Source of the DNA: Clostridia bacterium
GTDB lineage: Bacteria > Bacillota_A > Clostridia > Christensenellales > Aristaeellaceae
Direction: 5' to 3'
Length of the DNA: 11,865 nt
Assembly (NCBI GenBank): GCA_017397695.1
Contig: JAFQIF010000149.1
Coordinates: 1 to 11,865 of the forward strand
The translations under genes were made by a program, and so were the position numbers. Of the stretch, positions 6,743 through 11,865 are shown in pieces. Position 1 is the first letter of the stretch; each line of letters begins with the position of its first letter. The notes beneath the pieces were generated by a model that saw only the letters and a program-made list of their open reading frames with translations, was not told the DNA's origin and did no database searches.

Positions 6743-7327
6743 ATGGACGTAAGAGAAACATATAAGCGGGAACTTCGTGCGTTCATGGCGGGTATTCTCC
6801 CGGAACGGGAAAACGCTTTGGTCTTTGGGGAAGGACCTGTGCGTCCGTGCCTGATGCTCATCGGCGAAGCGCCGGGCGAGCATGAAACGATGCTGGGGCG
6901 TCCGTTTGTGGGCAAGGCAGGCAAAAACCTGGATCATTTTCTGGAGCTTGCTCAGCTGCGTCGTGAGGAAATCTATATTTCCAATGCCGTGAAGATCAGG
7001 CCGACAAAGACGGGAAAAACGGGCAGAATTTCTAATCGACCGCCAACGAAAGAGGAGGTTGCCCTATTTCGCCCATGGCTGATTCGTGAGATCGAAGAAA
7101 TCCAACCTCAAATGATCGCGACGTTGGGCAATGTGCCACTGCAGGCCCTTACGAATTCGCGTCATACGATTGGCCAGGTTCATGGCAGCTTGATTGAAGC
7201 CGGAGAAACGGGATTGCCGCTATTTGCGCTCTATCATCCGGCGAGCCTGATTTATAATCGTTCGCTGGAGAGCGTTTATGAGCAGGATGTGCGCGCCCTT
7301 GCCCGGCATATTCGCGGGATAGTGTGA
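6743..7327 (+). CDS. Uracil-DNA glycosylase superfamily protein lacking Fe-S cysteines
   Basis: This 194-residue protein is clearly related to the preceding gene product. It has GEAPGEHET (41-49) and GRPFVGKAG, followed later by HPASLI (165-170) as the second active-site motif. It contains a single cysteine: the N-terminal CxxC is absent and the VKCRPP equivalent reads VKIRPT, so it cannot hold the usual 4Fe-4S cluster. A longer, basic loop (KTGKTGRISNRPP) replaces the cluster-binding segment. The start at 6743 is preferred over ATG 6737, because GGAGG at 6730-6734 then has an 8-nt spacing. The gene follows 61 nt behind the first UDG with no terminator between, so they are likely one transcript. 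Uracil or another damaged base may be the substrate; activity is inferred from the motifs only. Confidence 0.8.
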   Translation: MDVRETYKRELRAFMAGILPERENALVFGEGPVRPCLMLIGEAPGEHETMLGRPFVGKAGKNLDHFLELAQLRREEIYISNAVKIRPTKTGKTGRISNRPPTKEEVALFRPWLIREIEEIQPQMIATLGNVPLQALTNSRHTIGQVHGSLIEAGETGLPLFALYHPASLIYNRSLESVYEQDVRALARHIRGIV

Positions 7328-7371
7328 ACTGCGCTTTCAGTCACAAAAACGGACATTTGAGACAGAAAGCC

Positions 7372-7400
7372 TTTCTTTCATATCCGACTTGTGTTATGCT
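7372..7400 (+). promoter_or_regulatory. Candidate promoter of the nfeD-floA operon
   Basis: An extended -10, TGT-TATGCT (7392-7400), has a poor -35 match TTTCTT (7372-7377) at 17 bp. It precedes the GTG start of nfeD by 28 bp. The match is moderate, and read-through from the UDG genes is possible because no terminator separates them. Confidence 0.45.
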
Positions 7401-7428
7401 GGCTTTACAGAAGAAAGGGGGAACCATC

Positions 7429-7923
7429 GTGTTTGCCAATCTGATTGCGAATCTACCGATTGCCTTGTGTCTGCTTCTTGGCAGCGTTATGGTAATCGTT
7501 GAAGTGTTTTTGCCGGGATTTGGCCTCCCGGGTATTTCAGGCATTGTACTGCTGGCTGCAGGCGTGGTGATCGCCGCCATGAACCACGGGGTACTCGTTG
7601 CAACGATGATCCTGCTTGTTGCTATTGCTGTGCTGGCTTTGGTGGTGTCGGCTGTGCTACGGCGTGCGTCCAATGGTCGGATGCATCATTCCGAGCTGTT
7701 TCTCAGCGACAAGGATGAGCTTCGTGCGCGCCAGGATATGCAAGTGCTCGTAGGTAAAGCTGGAAAAACGACCAGCGCCCTGCGTCCTGCTGGTATTGGC
7801 GATTTTGACGGCGTTCGTCTGAATGTTGTTACTGAAGGCGGTTTCATTGAACGCGGTATGCCTATTGAAATCGTCAGTGTGGACGGTACACGTATTGTTG
7901 TCAGACTCAGGCAGAGCGCCTGA
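7429..7923 (+). CDS. NfeD-like membrane protein
   Basis: NfeD proteins partner with flotillin/stomatin-type proteins, and here floA follows directly. The 164-residue protein has three hydrophobic segments in its first 85 or so residues, with the turn [11 protein letters not shown] after the first, typical of NfeD. A soluble C-terminal OB-fold of about 60 residues includes [20 protein letters not shown] and ends in RIVVRLRQ. This is the short NfeD form without the ClpP-like protease domain. The GTG at 7429 is chosen because GGGGG lies 7 nt before it; a longer reading from 7324 would overlap the preceding stop codon and add 35 residues without family similarity. The gap to floA is 37 nt. The role is in organising membrane microdomains, inferred from family and pairing. 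Confidence 0.87.
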   Translation: MFANLIANLPIALCLLLGSVMVIVEVFLPGFGLPGISGIVLLAAGVVIAAMNHGVLVATMILLVAIAVLALVVSAVLRRASNGRMHHSELFLSDKDELRARQDMQVLVGKAGKTTSALRPAGIGDFDGVRLNVVTEGGFIERGMPIEIVSVDGTRIVVRLRQSA

Positions 7924-7960
7924 GAGCCTATATCTACCATATAAGAGGGGAGAATGTATC

Positions 7961-8938
7961 ATGATCGAAGGCTTTGCTTTGCTGTTTACCGCGATTGTCA
8001 TTCTGATTGTTTTCCTAAGCTTTGTGCCGCTGAGCCTGTGGGTCAGCGCGCTGGCTTCCGGCGTTCATGTTTCGATTTTTACGCTCATCGGCATGAAGAT
8101 ACGTCGTGTGTCTCCTGCGAAGATTGTCGGTCCTCTGATTAAGGCGGAGAAGGCTGGTCTTGCAATGGAAATCAGCAAGATGGAAGCGCATTATCTTGCC
8201 GGCGGCAATCTGGATCGCGTGATTACGGCGCTCATTACGGCGCGTGGCGCAAATATCAAGCTGGATTTCCCGGAAGCCTGCGCTATTGACCTGGCAGGTC
8301 GCGATGTGCTGCAGGCGGTACAGATGAGCGTCAATCCGCGTGTGATTGAAACACCGGTCGTCGCTGCGATTGCCAAAGATGGCATTGAGCTGCGTGCTAA
8401 GGCTCGCGTTACCGTACGCGCGAATATTGATCGTCTTGTAGGCGGTGCGGGCGAGGAAACGATTGTTGCCCGTGTTGGCGAGGGTATTGTAACCACCGTC
8501 GGTTCTGCGCAGACGCACAAGGAGGTTCTTGAGAATCCTGATCTGATTTCTCGTACCGTTCTGGGCAAAGGCCTTGACGCTGGTACTGCTTTTGAGATTC
8601 TGTCTATTGATATTGCGGATGTGGATGTTGGTCGAAACGTTGGTGCGCAGCTGCAGATGGATCAGGCGGAAGCAGATCGCCGCATAGCGCAGGCAAAGGC
8701 AGAGGAACGCAGGGCGATGGCTGTAGCCCGCGAACAGGAGATGAAGGCTGCTGCGCAGGAACAGCGTGCCAAAGTCATTGAAGCGGAGGCTGAAGTTCCC
8801 AAAGCTATGGCTGCTGCGCTGCGCGAAGGCAAACTGGGCGTCATGGACTACTATCAGATGCAGAATACCATTGCTGACACCACGATGCGCGAATCGATCG
8901 CTACGATCGGCGGCGCGCAGAACGCTCCGAAGAAATAA
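7961..8938 (+). CDS. floA: Flotillin-like protein FloA (SPFH/UPF0365 family)
   Basis: FloA is a membrane-anchored scaffold of functional membrane microdomains, known from Bacillus YqfA. The 325-residue protein has an N-terminal membrane hairpin (about residues 4-45), then an SPFH/PHB domain to about 210 with the family stretch [20 protein letters not shown] (63-82). An Ala/Glu/Arg-rich helical region follows at about 225-290 (for example [19 protein letters not shown]) and is expected to form coiled coils for oligomerisation. The length matches the family. ATG at 7961 follows AGAGGGGAG; a 46-residue upstream extension in frame would run back through nfeD. It lies 37 nt behind nfeD and 27 nt before the next ORF, so the four genes probably share one message. 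Confidence 0.94.
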   Translation: MIEGFALLFTAIVILIVFLSFVPLSLWVSALASGVHVSIFTLIGMKIRRVSPAKIVGPLIKAEKAGLAMEISKMEAHYLAGGNLDRVITALITARGANIKLDFPEACAIDLAGRDVLQAVQMSVNPRVIETPVVAAIAKDGIELRAKARVTVRANIDRLVGGAGEETIVARVGEGIVTTVGSAQTHKEVLENPDLISRTVLGKGLDAGTAFEILSIDIADVDVGRNVGAQLQMDQAEADRRIAQAKAEERRAMAVAREQEMKAAAQEQRAKVIEAEAEVPKAMAAALREGKLGVMDYYQMQNTIADTTMRESIATIGGAQNAPKK

Positions 8939-8965
8939 GTGAACGTATCGGAAGGAGGGATCGCC

Positions 8966-9433
8966 GTGGAAGATTTTCCGATACTGCTCCTTTTTCTGAT
9001 CATCTATCTTATTGCGGCTTCTTCGAGCAAAAAGGGAAAAAAGAAGAAAAAGCGTTTGCCAATGCGTTCGGCGCGCGAGGGAGAGCGCGCAGATGTGCAC
9101 CAGATGAAGCGGAACCGGGAGACAGCTGCCGGCTTTGATGCTGCGTTTGGGCATACACAGAATACAAAGTACGCAGAGGCACGTGATGATTGTGACAAAA
9201 AGCCACTGCACTGGCATGAGGTCACACCGATACAGATGTGTATGGCTGCCGAGGGCGAAGACCCTTGCCACGCTGGAGGACACACCATGCAAGAAGAACC
9301 GGAAGAGCGAATGGATGACTACGCTGATATGCTCAGGCAGGATGTACTGCACGGCGTGATCATGAGCGAAATTCTCGTCAGGCCGCATGAGCGCAAATCA
9401 ATGCAGAGAAACAGGCAGGGATATCATGGATAA
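8966..9433 (+). CDS. Membrane-anchored, polybasic and Cys/His-bearing protein of unknown function
   Basis: I do not recognise this 155-residue protein. It has one N-terminal hydrophobic segment (residues 4-21, FPILLLFLIIYLIAAS), immediately followed by a strongly basic run (KKGKKKKKR), which predicts a cytoplasmic C-terminus. The middle is polar and holds a cluster DDC...LHWH...MC...DPCHAGGH (about 83-115) that could bind metal. The C-terminus has an amphipathic helix ending in LHGVIMSEILVRPHER (about 131-146), the best candidate for a conserved interaction motif. The GTG start follows GGAAGGAGGGA. It starts 27 nt after floA and its last 8 nt overlap the regulator start, indicating translational coupling. 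An adaptor between the FloA scaffold and other proteins would fit, but this is only inference from context. Confidence 0.7.
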   Translation: MEDFPILLLFLIIYLIAASSSKKGKKKKKRLPMRSAREGERADVHQMKRNRETAAGFDAAFGHTQNTKYAEARDDCDKKPLHWHEVTPIQMCMAAEGEDPCHAGGHTMQEEPEERMDDYADMLRQDVLHGVIMSEILVRPHERKSMQRNRQGYHG

Positions 9434-10196
9434 CGAGATTCGAGTGATCATCGCCGACGATCAGGAAGGCATGCGTTTGATCCTGCGCAAAATGATTGCC
9501 AAAGCGGAGGGGTTTACGCTCTGCGCTGAGGCGGACAACGGAAAGGACGTACTTGGGCTTGTGGAACAGTACAAGCCTCATGTTTGCTTTCTCGACGTGG
9601 AAATGCCAGGGTTGACGGGTTTGGAGTGCGCGAAAGCGATTCAGGATACGGATCCCCATATCATTATCGTTTTTGCTACTGCACATGATGATTACATGGC
9701 TCAGGCATTTGAGGTGTACGCGTTCGATTACATGGTTAAGCCGTTTAAAATGGAACGCGTCATGAAGACACTTGAGCGTATCCGTCAGGCCAAATGCCTG
9801 CCAAATGCGCATCATGCGCCGCTGCAGGATGCTTCTGTTACGGCGATCCGTGCAAGAGGTGCTGCGACGGGACGGATCATGCTTCATCATAAGGAAGGCG
9901 TCAATTTCGTTAATCAGGCGGATATCCTGCTTGTTCAGCGTGAGAACCGCTCTACGGTCCTCTATGCCACGGGTGGCAGACGATTTGAAACTAGTGAGGC
10001 ATTGGGTGATGTGGAGCAGCGTTTAGATCCTCAGATTTTCTTCCGCTGTCATAAGTCCTATATCATCAATTTGAACGTGATTGATTCAATTACGCCATAT
10101 GGGCGTTGGACCTATGTCGTTCATCTGGTTGGAACGGATCAGGATGCGCTTATTACGCATGAGAAATATGAGGAATTGGAAAGTATGTTTTCCTGA
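9426..10196 (+). CDS. LytTR-family response regulator
   Basis: This 256-residue protein is a two-component DNA-binding regulator. The receiver domain (about 1-120) has the acidic pair D11/D12, the phospho-acceptor D57 in FLDVEMPG, T85 in FATAHDD and K105 in MVKPFK, so it should be phosphorylatable. The LytTR DNA-binding domain covers about 150-250 and includes FFRCHKSYIINL and ITPYGRWTYVV, as in AgrA/LytR-type regulators. The ATG overlaps the end of the previous ORF by 8 nt. An upstream ATG at 9387 would add 13 residues inside that ORF, and GCAGGGA is better placed for 9426. No histidine kinase gene lies in the window. A strong terminator follows. Confidence 0.92.
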   Translation: MDNEIRVIIADDQEGMRLILRKMIAKAEGFTLCAEADNGKDVLGLVEQYKPHVCFLDVEMPGLTGLECAKAIQDTDPHIIIVFATAHDDYMAQAFEVYAFDYMVKPFKMERVMKTLERIRQAKCLPNAHHAPLQDASVTAIRARGAATGRIMLHHKEGVNFVNQADILLVQRENRSTVLYATGGRRFETSEALGDVEQRLDPQIFFRCHKSYIINLNVIDSITPYGRWTYVVHLVGTDQDALITHEKYEELESMFS

Positions 10197-10202
10197 TTAT
10201 AC

Positions 10203-10231
10203 AAAAGAGCCGCTAAAATAGCGGCTCTTTT
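10203..10231 (+). terminator. Terminator of the nfeD-floA-LytTR operon
   Basis: AAAAGAGCCGCTA (10203-10215) and TAGCGGCTCTTTT (10219-10231) form a perfect 13-bp stem with loop AAA and a U-run. The symmetry allows function on both strands. Confidence 0.92.
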
Positions 10232-10251
10232 ATATGTGAATAAAGGAGAAT

Positions 10252-10281
10252 AAAAAACCCACTCCCGAATCGAGAGTGGGT
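10252..10281 (-). terminator. Terminator of rpsT
   Basis: On the minus strand ACCCACTCTC pairs with GGGAGTGGGT (one G-U), loop GATTC, followed by a run of T (plus-strand A 10252-10256). It starts 6 bases beyond the rpsT stop codon and faces the operon terminator at 10203-10231, so the convergent genes are well insulated. Confidence 0.9.
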
Positions 10282-10287
10282 GAATGA

Positions 10288-10527
10288 TTAAGCCTTGTTC
10301 AGCGCGCGGGCCATGCGGGCCTTCTGGCGGTTGGCGGCGTTCTTGGAGATGACACCCTTCGCAGCAGCCTTATCAACAGCAGCAGAAGCAGAGACCAGAG
10401 TCTCAGCAGTCATGTTGACGTTGAACTTCTTCATCGCGGTCTTGGTGGCGGACTTGACCATCTTATTGCGCAGAGTCTTGCGCTCGGTAACGCTGACACG
10501 CTTGATAGCGGACTTAATGTTCGGCAT
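10288..10527 (-). CDS. rpsT: 30S ribosomal protein S20
   Basis: S20 is a primary-binding protein of the 30S subunit. The 79-residue, Lys/Arg/Ala-rich helical protein starts PNIKSAIKRV and ends with NAANRQKARMARALNKA, both typical of bacterial S20. It is slightly shorter than many homologues (about 85-90 residues). An in-frame ATG at 10563 would add 12 unrelated residues; ATG 10527 is chosen because TTGGAGGG lies 8 nt before it and the product then begins with the conserved MPNIKSA. The gene is monocistronic, with a proximal promoter at 10572-10600 and a second one at 10752-10780. Confidence 0.96.
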   Translation of the reverse strand: MPNIKSAIKRVSVTERKTLRNKMVKSATKTAMKKFNVNMTAETLVSASAAVDKAAAKGVISKNAANRQKARMARALNKA

Positions 10528-10571
10528 AATTGTTTCCCTCCAAATAGTTTGAAAAATCATCAACAGGAATC

Positions 10572-10600
10572 AGTATATCAAAGATACATGGAAAATGCAA
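10572..10600 (-). promoter_or_regulatory. Proximal rpsT promoter
   Basis: On the minus strand TTGCAT (10595-10600) and TATACT (10572-10577) are 17 bp apart, giving a leader of about 40 nt before rpsT. Confidence 0.78.
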
Positions 10601-10604
10601 CCTG

Positions 10605-10746
10605 CACACAAAAAATGAACAAATATTCATTTTTTGCTCCATTCCCATTGACTCCGCTGGAAGAGGGAGCGGCTATGACGTGCCGCACCAGCGTAATGCG
10701 CGACCCTGCTCGGTGCCACGGTCAGATGGAAAGTCGTATCCAGACC
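10605..10746 (-). ncRNA. Candidate structured RNA or rpsT leader
   Basis: Downstream of the promoter at 10752-10780 (minus strand) four hairpins follow one another. H1: GGTC/GACC and TGGA/TCCA (10720-10746). H2, directly adjacent: GTG/CAC and GCACC/GGTGC with a bulge and an inner GCG/CGC (10680-10719). H3 has two exclusive forms, CCGCT/AGCGG (10654-10658 with 10668-10672) or GCTCC/GGAGC (10636-10640 with 10666-10670). H4 is the AT-rich AAAAAATGAA/TTCATTTTTT (10610-10635), which could act as a weak terminator. I do not recognise a known RNA family; the 4.5S SRP, tmRNA and T-box hallmarks are absent. Whether it is a free RNA or a regulatory leader of rpsT is open. Confidence 0.45.
10610..10635. 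repeat. AT-rich inverted repeat, ArgR-box-like or weak terminator
   Basis: AAAAAATGAA (10610-10619) and TTCATTTTTT (10626-10635) are perfect inverted copies around CAAATA. The core TGAACAAATATTCA resembles an ARG box (TGAAT-W4-ATTCA) with one deviation, and the whole could also form a weak bidirectional terminator. It lies 10 bp upstream of the proximal rpsT -35 box. Confidence 0.4.
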
Positions 10747-10751
10747 CGAAT

Positions 10752-10780
10752 ATTATAAACAAAAGCGATGAGAAAGTCAA
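10752..10780 (-). promoter_or_regulatory. Strong distal promoter facing rpsT
   Basis: On the minus strand TTGACT (10775-10780) and TATAAT (10752-10757) are exactly 17 bp apart. The -35 region TTGACTTTC is identical to that of the tyrS T-box promoter. Transcription would start near 10746 at the base of the first hairpin of the candidate RNA. Confidence 0.8.
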
Positions 10781-10819
10781 GTGGCATCTTATATTTTTGC
10801 CACAAAGAAAGATATAAGA
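10781..10819. repeat. Two interlocked inverted repeats
   Basis: GTGGCA (10781-10786) matches TGCCAC (10798-10803). TCTTATAT (10787-10794) matches ATATAAGA (10812-10819). The two repeats interlock in pseudoknot order directly upstream of the distal rpsT promoter. No gene is seen in 10781-10909; the rest of this stretch holds only short stems such as GCAG-TAT-CTGC (10856-10866). Confidence 0.4.
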
Positions 10820-10912
10820 AATTTCAAGTCCTTGCTTCGGGCAGAAGAAAGCGAGCAGTATCTGCAATGACGTCGAGCAAATGATTGTATTGGAGATACG
10901 TACTGCTTTGGC

Positions 10913-10942
10913 GAATAGAATTACGATGGATCGCCAATTCTA
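10913..10942 (+). promoter_or_regulatory. Candidate sigma-G (forespore) promoter before spoVAC
   Basis: GAATA (10913-10917) fits the -35 pattern GNATR. AATTCTA (10936-10942) fits six of seven positions of CATWHTA. The spacing is exactly 18 bp. It would start transcription near 10949, about 23 nt before the small ORF. The spoVA operon of Bacillus is known to depend on sigma-G, so the location fits. Confidence 0.5.
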
Positions 10943-10971
10943 TATGCATAAAGAAGACGGAGGCGATCGAT

Positions 10972-11109
10972 ATGCGTACGCTTAGGCATAATCTGATTTC
11001 ATATTCGCTGGAGGCAGTTCCGCGTCCTGGAGCGCGGGAGATTCGCGTGCGTCCTGTACCCGATGGATTGAAGGTCCAACCAAGAAGGGAGAATATACAT
11101 GGACAGTAA
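10972..11109 (+). CDS. Small basic protein overlapping spoVAC, unrecognised
   Basis: This ORF encodes 45 residues, rich in Arg and Pro (RPGAREIRVRPVP), with no hydrophobic segment. I do not recognise it. Support for being real: ATG follows GGAGG by 8 nt, a sigma-G-like promoter lies just upstream, and its end overlaps the spoVAC start by 11 nt, as in coupled genes. The frame is open upstream to 10885, but that part lacks a ribosome site and lies over the promoter. It may be a forespore protein or a short coupling leader for spoVAC translation. The overlap and spacing argue against a pure chance ORF, yet its length makes this uncertain. Confidence 0.5.
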   Translation: MRTLRHNLISYSLEAVPRPGAREIRVRPVPDGLKVQPRRENIHGQ

Positions 11110-11560
11110 AAAACACCAAAAGGAAGTTCGACGTTATGCTCAGTTAGTCGCGCGTCTCTCTCCGCGTAGTGAGATCAGAACAGGGTTGTATCGTTCATTC
11201 TGGGTTGGCGGTGTCATTTGCATGGTTGGTCAGGGAATTATGGATATCTTTGCACGTGGTCTGCAATGGGGCGTACAAAGCTCATCTGCGGCCACAAGCA
11301 TCTGCTTGGTTTTCATATCTGCGCTTCTCACCGGTTTGGGCGTGTACGACCGGATCGGAAAATATGCCGGTGCAGGCAGCATTGTTCCGATTACTGGTTT
11401 TGCTAATTCGGTTGTATCGCCGGCCATGGAATTCAGACGTGAGGGCCTCGTTATGGGCGTTGGCGCGAAGCTCTTTACGCTTGCTGGGCCGGTGCTGGTG
11501 TATGGCATTTCAAGTTCGATTATTGTCGGCCTGATCACGTTCTTTCTTGACATGATATAG
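11099..11560 (+). CDS. spoVAC: Stage V sporulation protein AC
   Basis: SpoVAC is an integral inner-membrane protein of the spore, part of the SpoVA channel that moves Ca-dipicolinate during sporulation and germination; the Bacillus protein behaves as a mechanosensitive channel. The 153-residue product has a basic N-terminus (KKHQKEVRR), about four hydrophobic segments, and the highly conserved block PITGFANSVVSPAMEFRREG (about 99-118) followed by GVGAKLFTLAGPVLVYG. The start ATG follows AAGGGAG by 8 nt. In most Clostridia spoVAC is followed by spoVAD and spoVAE, but here a terminator begins 4 bases after the stop codon and the next gene is an antitoxin, so those partners are encoded elsewhere or absent. 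The frame is intact. Confidence 0.94.
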   Translation: MDSKKHQKEVRRYAQLVARLSPRSEIRTGLYRSFWVGGVICMVGQGIMDIFARGLQWGVQSSSAATSICLVFISALLTGLGVYDRIGKYAGAGSIVPITGFANSVVSPAMEFRREGLVMGVGAKLFTLAGPVLVYGISSSIIVGLITFFLDMI

Positions 11561-11563
11561 ATT

Positions 11564-11591
11564 GCAGGGGGATTCAAACTCCCTGCTTTTT
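11564..11591 (+). terminator. Terminator after spoVAC
   Basis: GCAGGG (11564-11569) pairs with CCCTGC (11581-11586), followed by TTTTT (11587-11591). It begins just past the stop codon. Confidence 0.87.
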
Positions 11592-11610
11592 GATTTCCAC
11601 TATTTTCCTG

Positions 11611-11639
11611 TTGCATGAATGATAAAATTCGGATAAAAT
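11611..11639 (+). promoter_or_regulatory. Promoter of the antitoxin gene
   Basis: TTGCAT (11611-11616) and TAAAAT (11634-11639) are 17 bp apart, 30 bp before the start codon. In Phd-type modules this region usually also holds the operator for autorepression, though no clear operator palindrome is visible. Confidence 0.72.
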
Positions 11640-11668
11640 ATGGATAGAAAGATGTGGAGGTGCTTGAG

Positions 11669-11865
11669 ATGATTAACATTCGTCCGGTATCGGATTTGAG
11701 AAATAAGTTTCCAGAGATTGAGGATATTGTGAAAAAAGGAAGCCCCGTCTATCTAACGAAAAACGGTTATGGTTCTATGGTTGTGCTGAGCCTTGAGCAG
11801 TATGCAGCGCTGACAGACGAAGTGGAACTGCGTCTTGATGAAGCAGATCGGGCCGCAGCAGAGTC
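11669..11865 (+). CDS. Phd/YefM-type antitoxin (partial, runs off the window)
   Basis: The N-terminal 65 residues fit a prevent-host-death/YefM antitoxin: IRPVSDLRNKFPEI at the start, then SPVYLTKNGYGSMVVLSLEQY, the typical DNA-binding Phd fold. Such proteins neutralise a partner toxin (RelE/ParE or Doc type) and repress their own operon. GGAGG sits 8 nt before ATG and a consensus promoter precedes it. The segment after residue 52 (EVELRLDEADRAAAES) is acidic and helical, the start of the toxin-binding tail. The toxin gene, expected next, lies outside the window, so a complete module is inferred only. Confidence 0.85.
   Translation, partial: MINIRPVSDLRNKFPEIEDIVKKGSPVYLTKNGYGSMVVLSLEQYAALTDEVELRLDEADRAAAE

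Noticed and set aside
8015..9388. 457-codon minus-strand frame opposite floA and the 155-residue gene.
   Set aside because: Crosses two well supported genes, is His/Arg-rich without domains, and has no promoter or ribosome site.
10521..10652. Minus-strand ORF of about 43 codons (starting MGMEQKMNIC) running into rpsT.
   Set aside because: Its ribosome site is poor and it overlaps H4 and the proximal promoter; its end overlaps rpsT out of frame. A leader peptide is not excluded but nothing beyond the open frame supports it.
10705..10722. Minus-strand GTGGCACCGAG, identical to part of the 3' hairpin of the SpCas9 tracrRNA.
   Set aside because: The match is 11 nt, the rest of the tracr hairpin differs, and there are no cas genes or CRISPR repeats in the window.
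10549..10758. 69-codon plus-strand ORF opposite the candidate RNA.
   Set aside because: No ribosome site before its start, unremarkable composition, and it lies on the strand opposite two good promoters.
10636..10971. Known long RNAs (RNase P RNA, tmRNA, 6S, SRP RNA) in the gene-poor stretch.
   Set aside because: The hallmark sequences I know for RNase P, tmRNA and SRP RNA were not found on either strand; 6S is hard to exclude by eye but the required single long hairpin with a central bubble is not seen.

Overview
The window looks like chromosome of an anaerobic, spore-forming Clostridia-type Firmicute. The support is a biotin-dependent sodium-pump decarboxylase operon, a tyrosine T-box in front of tyrS, a flotillin FloA/NfeD pair, the spore membrane protein SpoVAC, strong AGGAGG ribosome binding sites and canonical TTGACA/TATAAT promoters. 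Base composition is balanced by eye. No genus can be named from the sequence alone. Apart from a short palindromic repeat cluster and an antitoxin gene at the right edge, it reads as core genome, not a mobile island.

Layout from left to right. (1) 1-1830, + strand: the end of a decarboxylase beta subunit (oadB type), a hairpin-rich spacer, the complete carboxyltransferase subunit oadA, then a structured 3' region with two tandem terminators. (2) 1845-5111, - strand: eamA-family permease, tyrosine T-box leader, tyrS, terminator, yigZ, and a cluster of small palindromes behind yigZ. (3) 5164-5203: back-to-back promoters separating eamA (-) from trmL (+). (4) 5240-7327, + strand: trmL, a 72-residue membrane protein with its own promoter and terminator, then two paralogous family-4-like uracil-DNA glycosylases, the second without the iron-sulfur cysteines. 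(5) 7429-10231, + strand: a tightly spaced four-gene set nfeD, floA, an unrecognised 155-residue membrane-anchored protein and a LytTR response regulator, closed by a strong terminator. (6) 10252-10780, - strand: rpsT (S20) with a proximal promoter and a second, distal promoter that would transcribe about 140 nt of tandem hairpins. (7) 10910-11591, + strand: a sigma-G-like promoter, a 45-residue ORF overlapping spoVAC, spoVAC, and a terminator. (8) From 11611: promoter and truncated gene of a Phd/YefM antitoxin.

How the genes work together. OadB and OadA are the membrane pump and the carboxyltransferase of one sodium-translocating decarboxylase. The T-box senses uncharged tRNA-Tyr and controls tyrS; no terminator separates eamA from the leader, so eamA transcripts would also run into it. 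NfeD and FloA are expected to form membrane microdomains; the 155-residue protein and the LytTR regulator appear to be co-transcribed with them, which is the most unusual linkage here. SpoVAC belongs to the dipicolinic acid channel of the forespore, but no spoVAD or spoVAE follows it. The best leads for something undescribed are the flotillin-LytTR operon, the structured RNA upstream of rpsT, the cluster-less UDG paralogue and the small gene before spoVAC.
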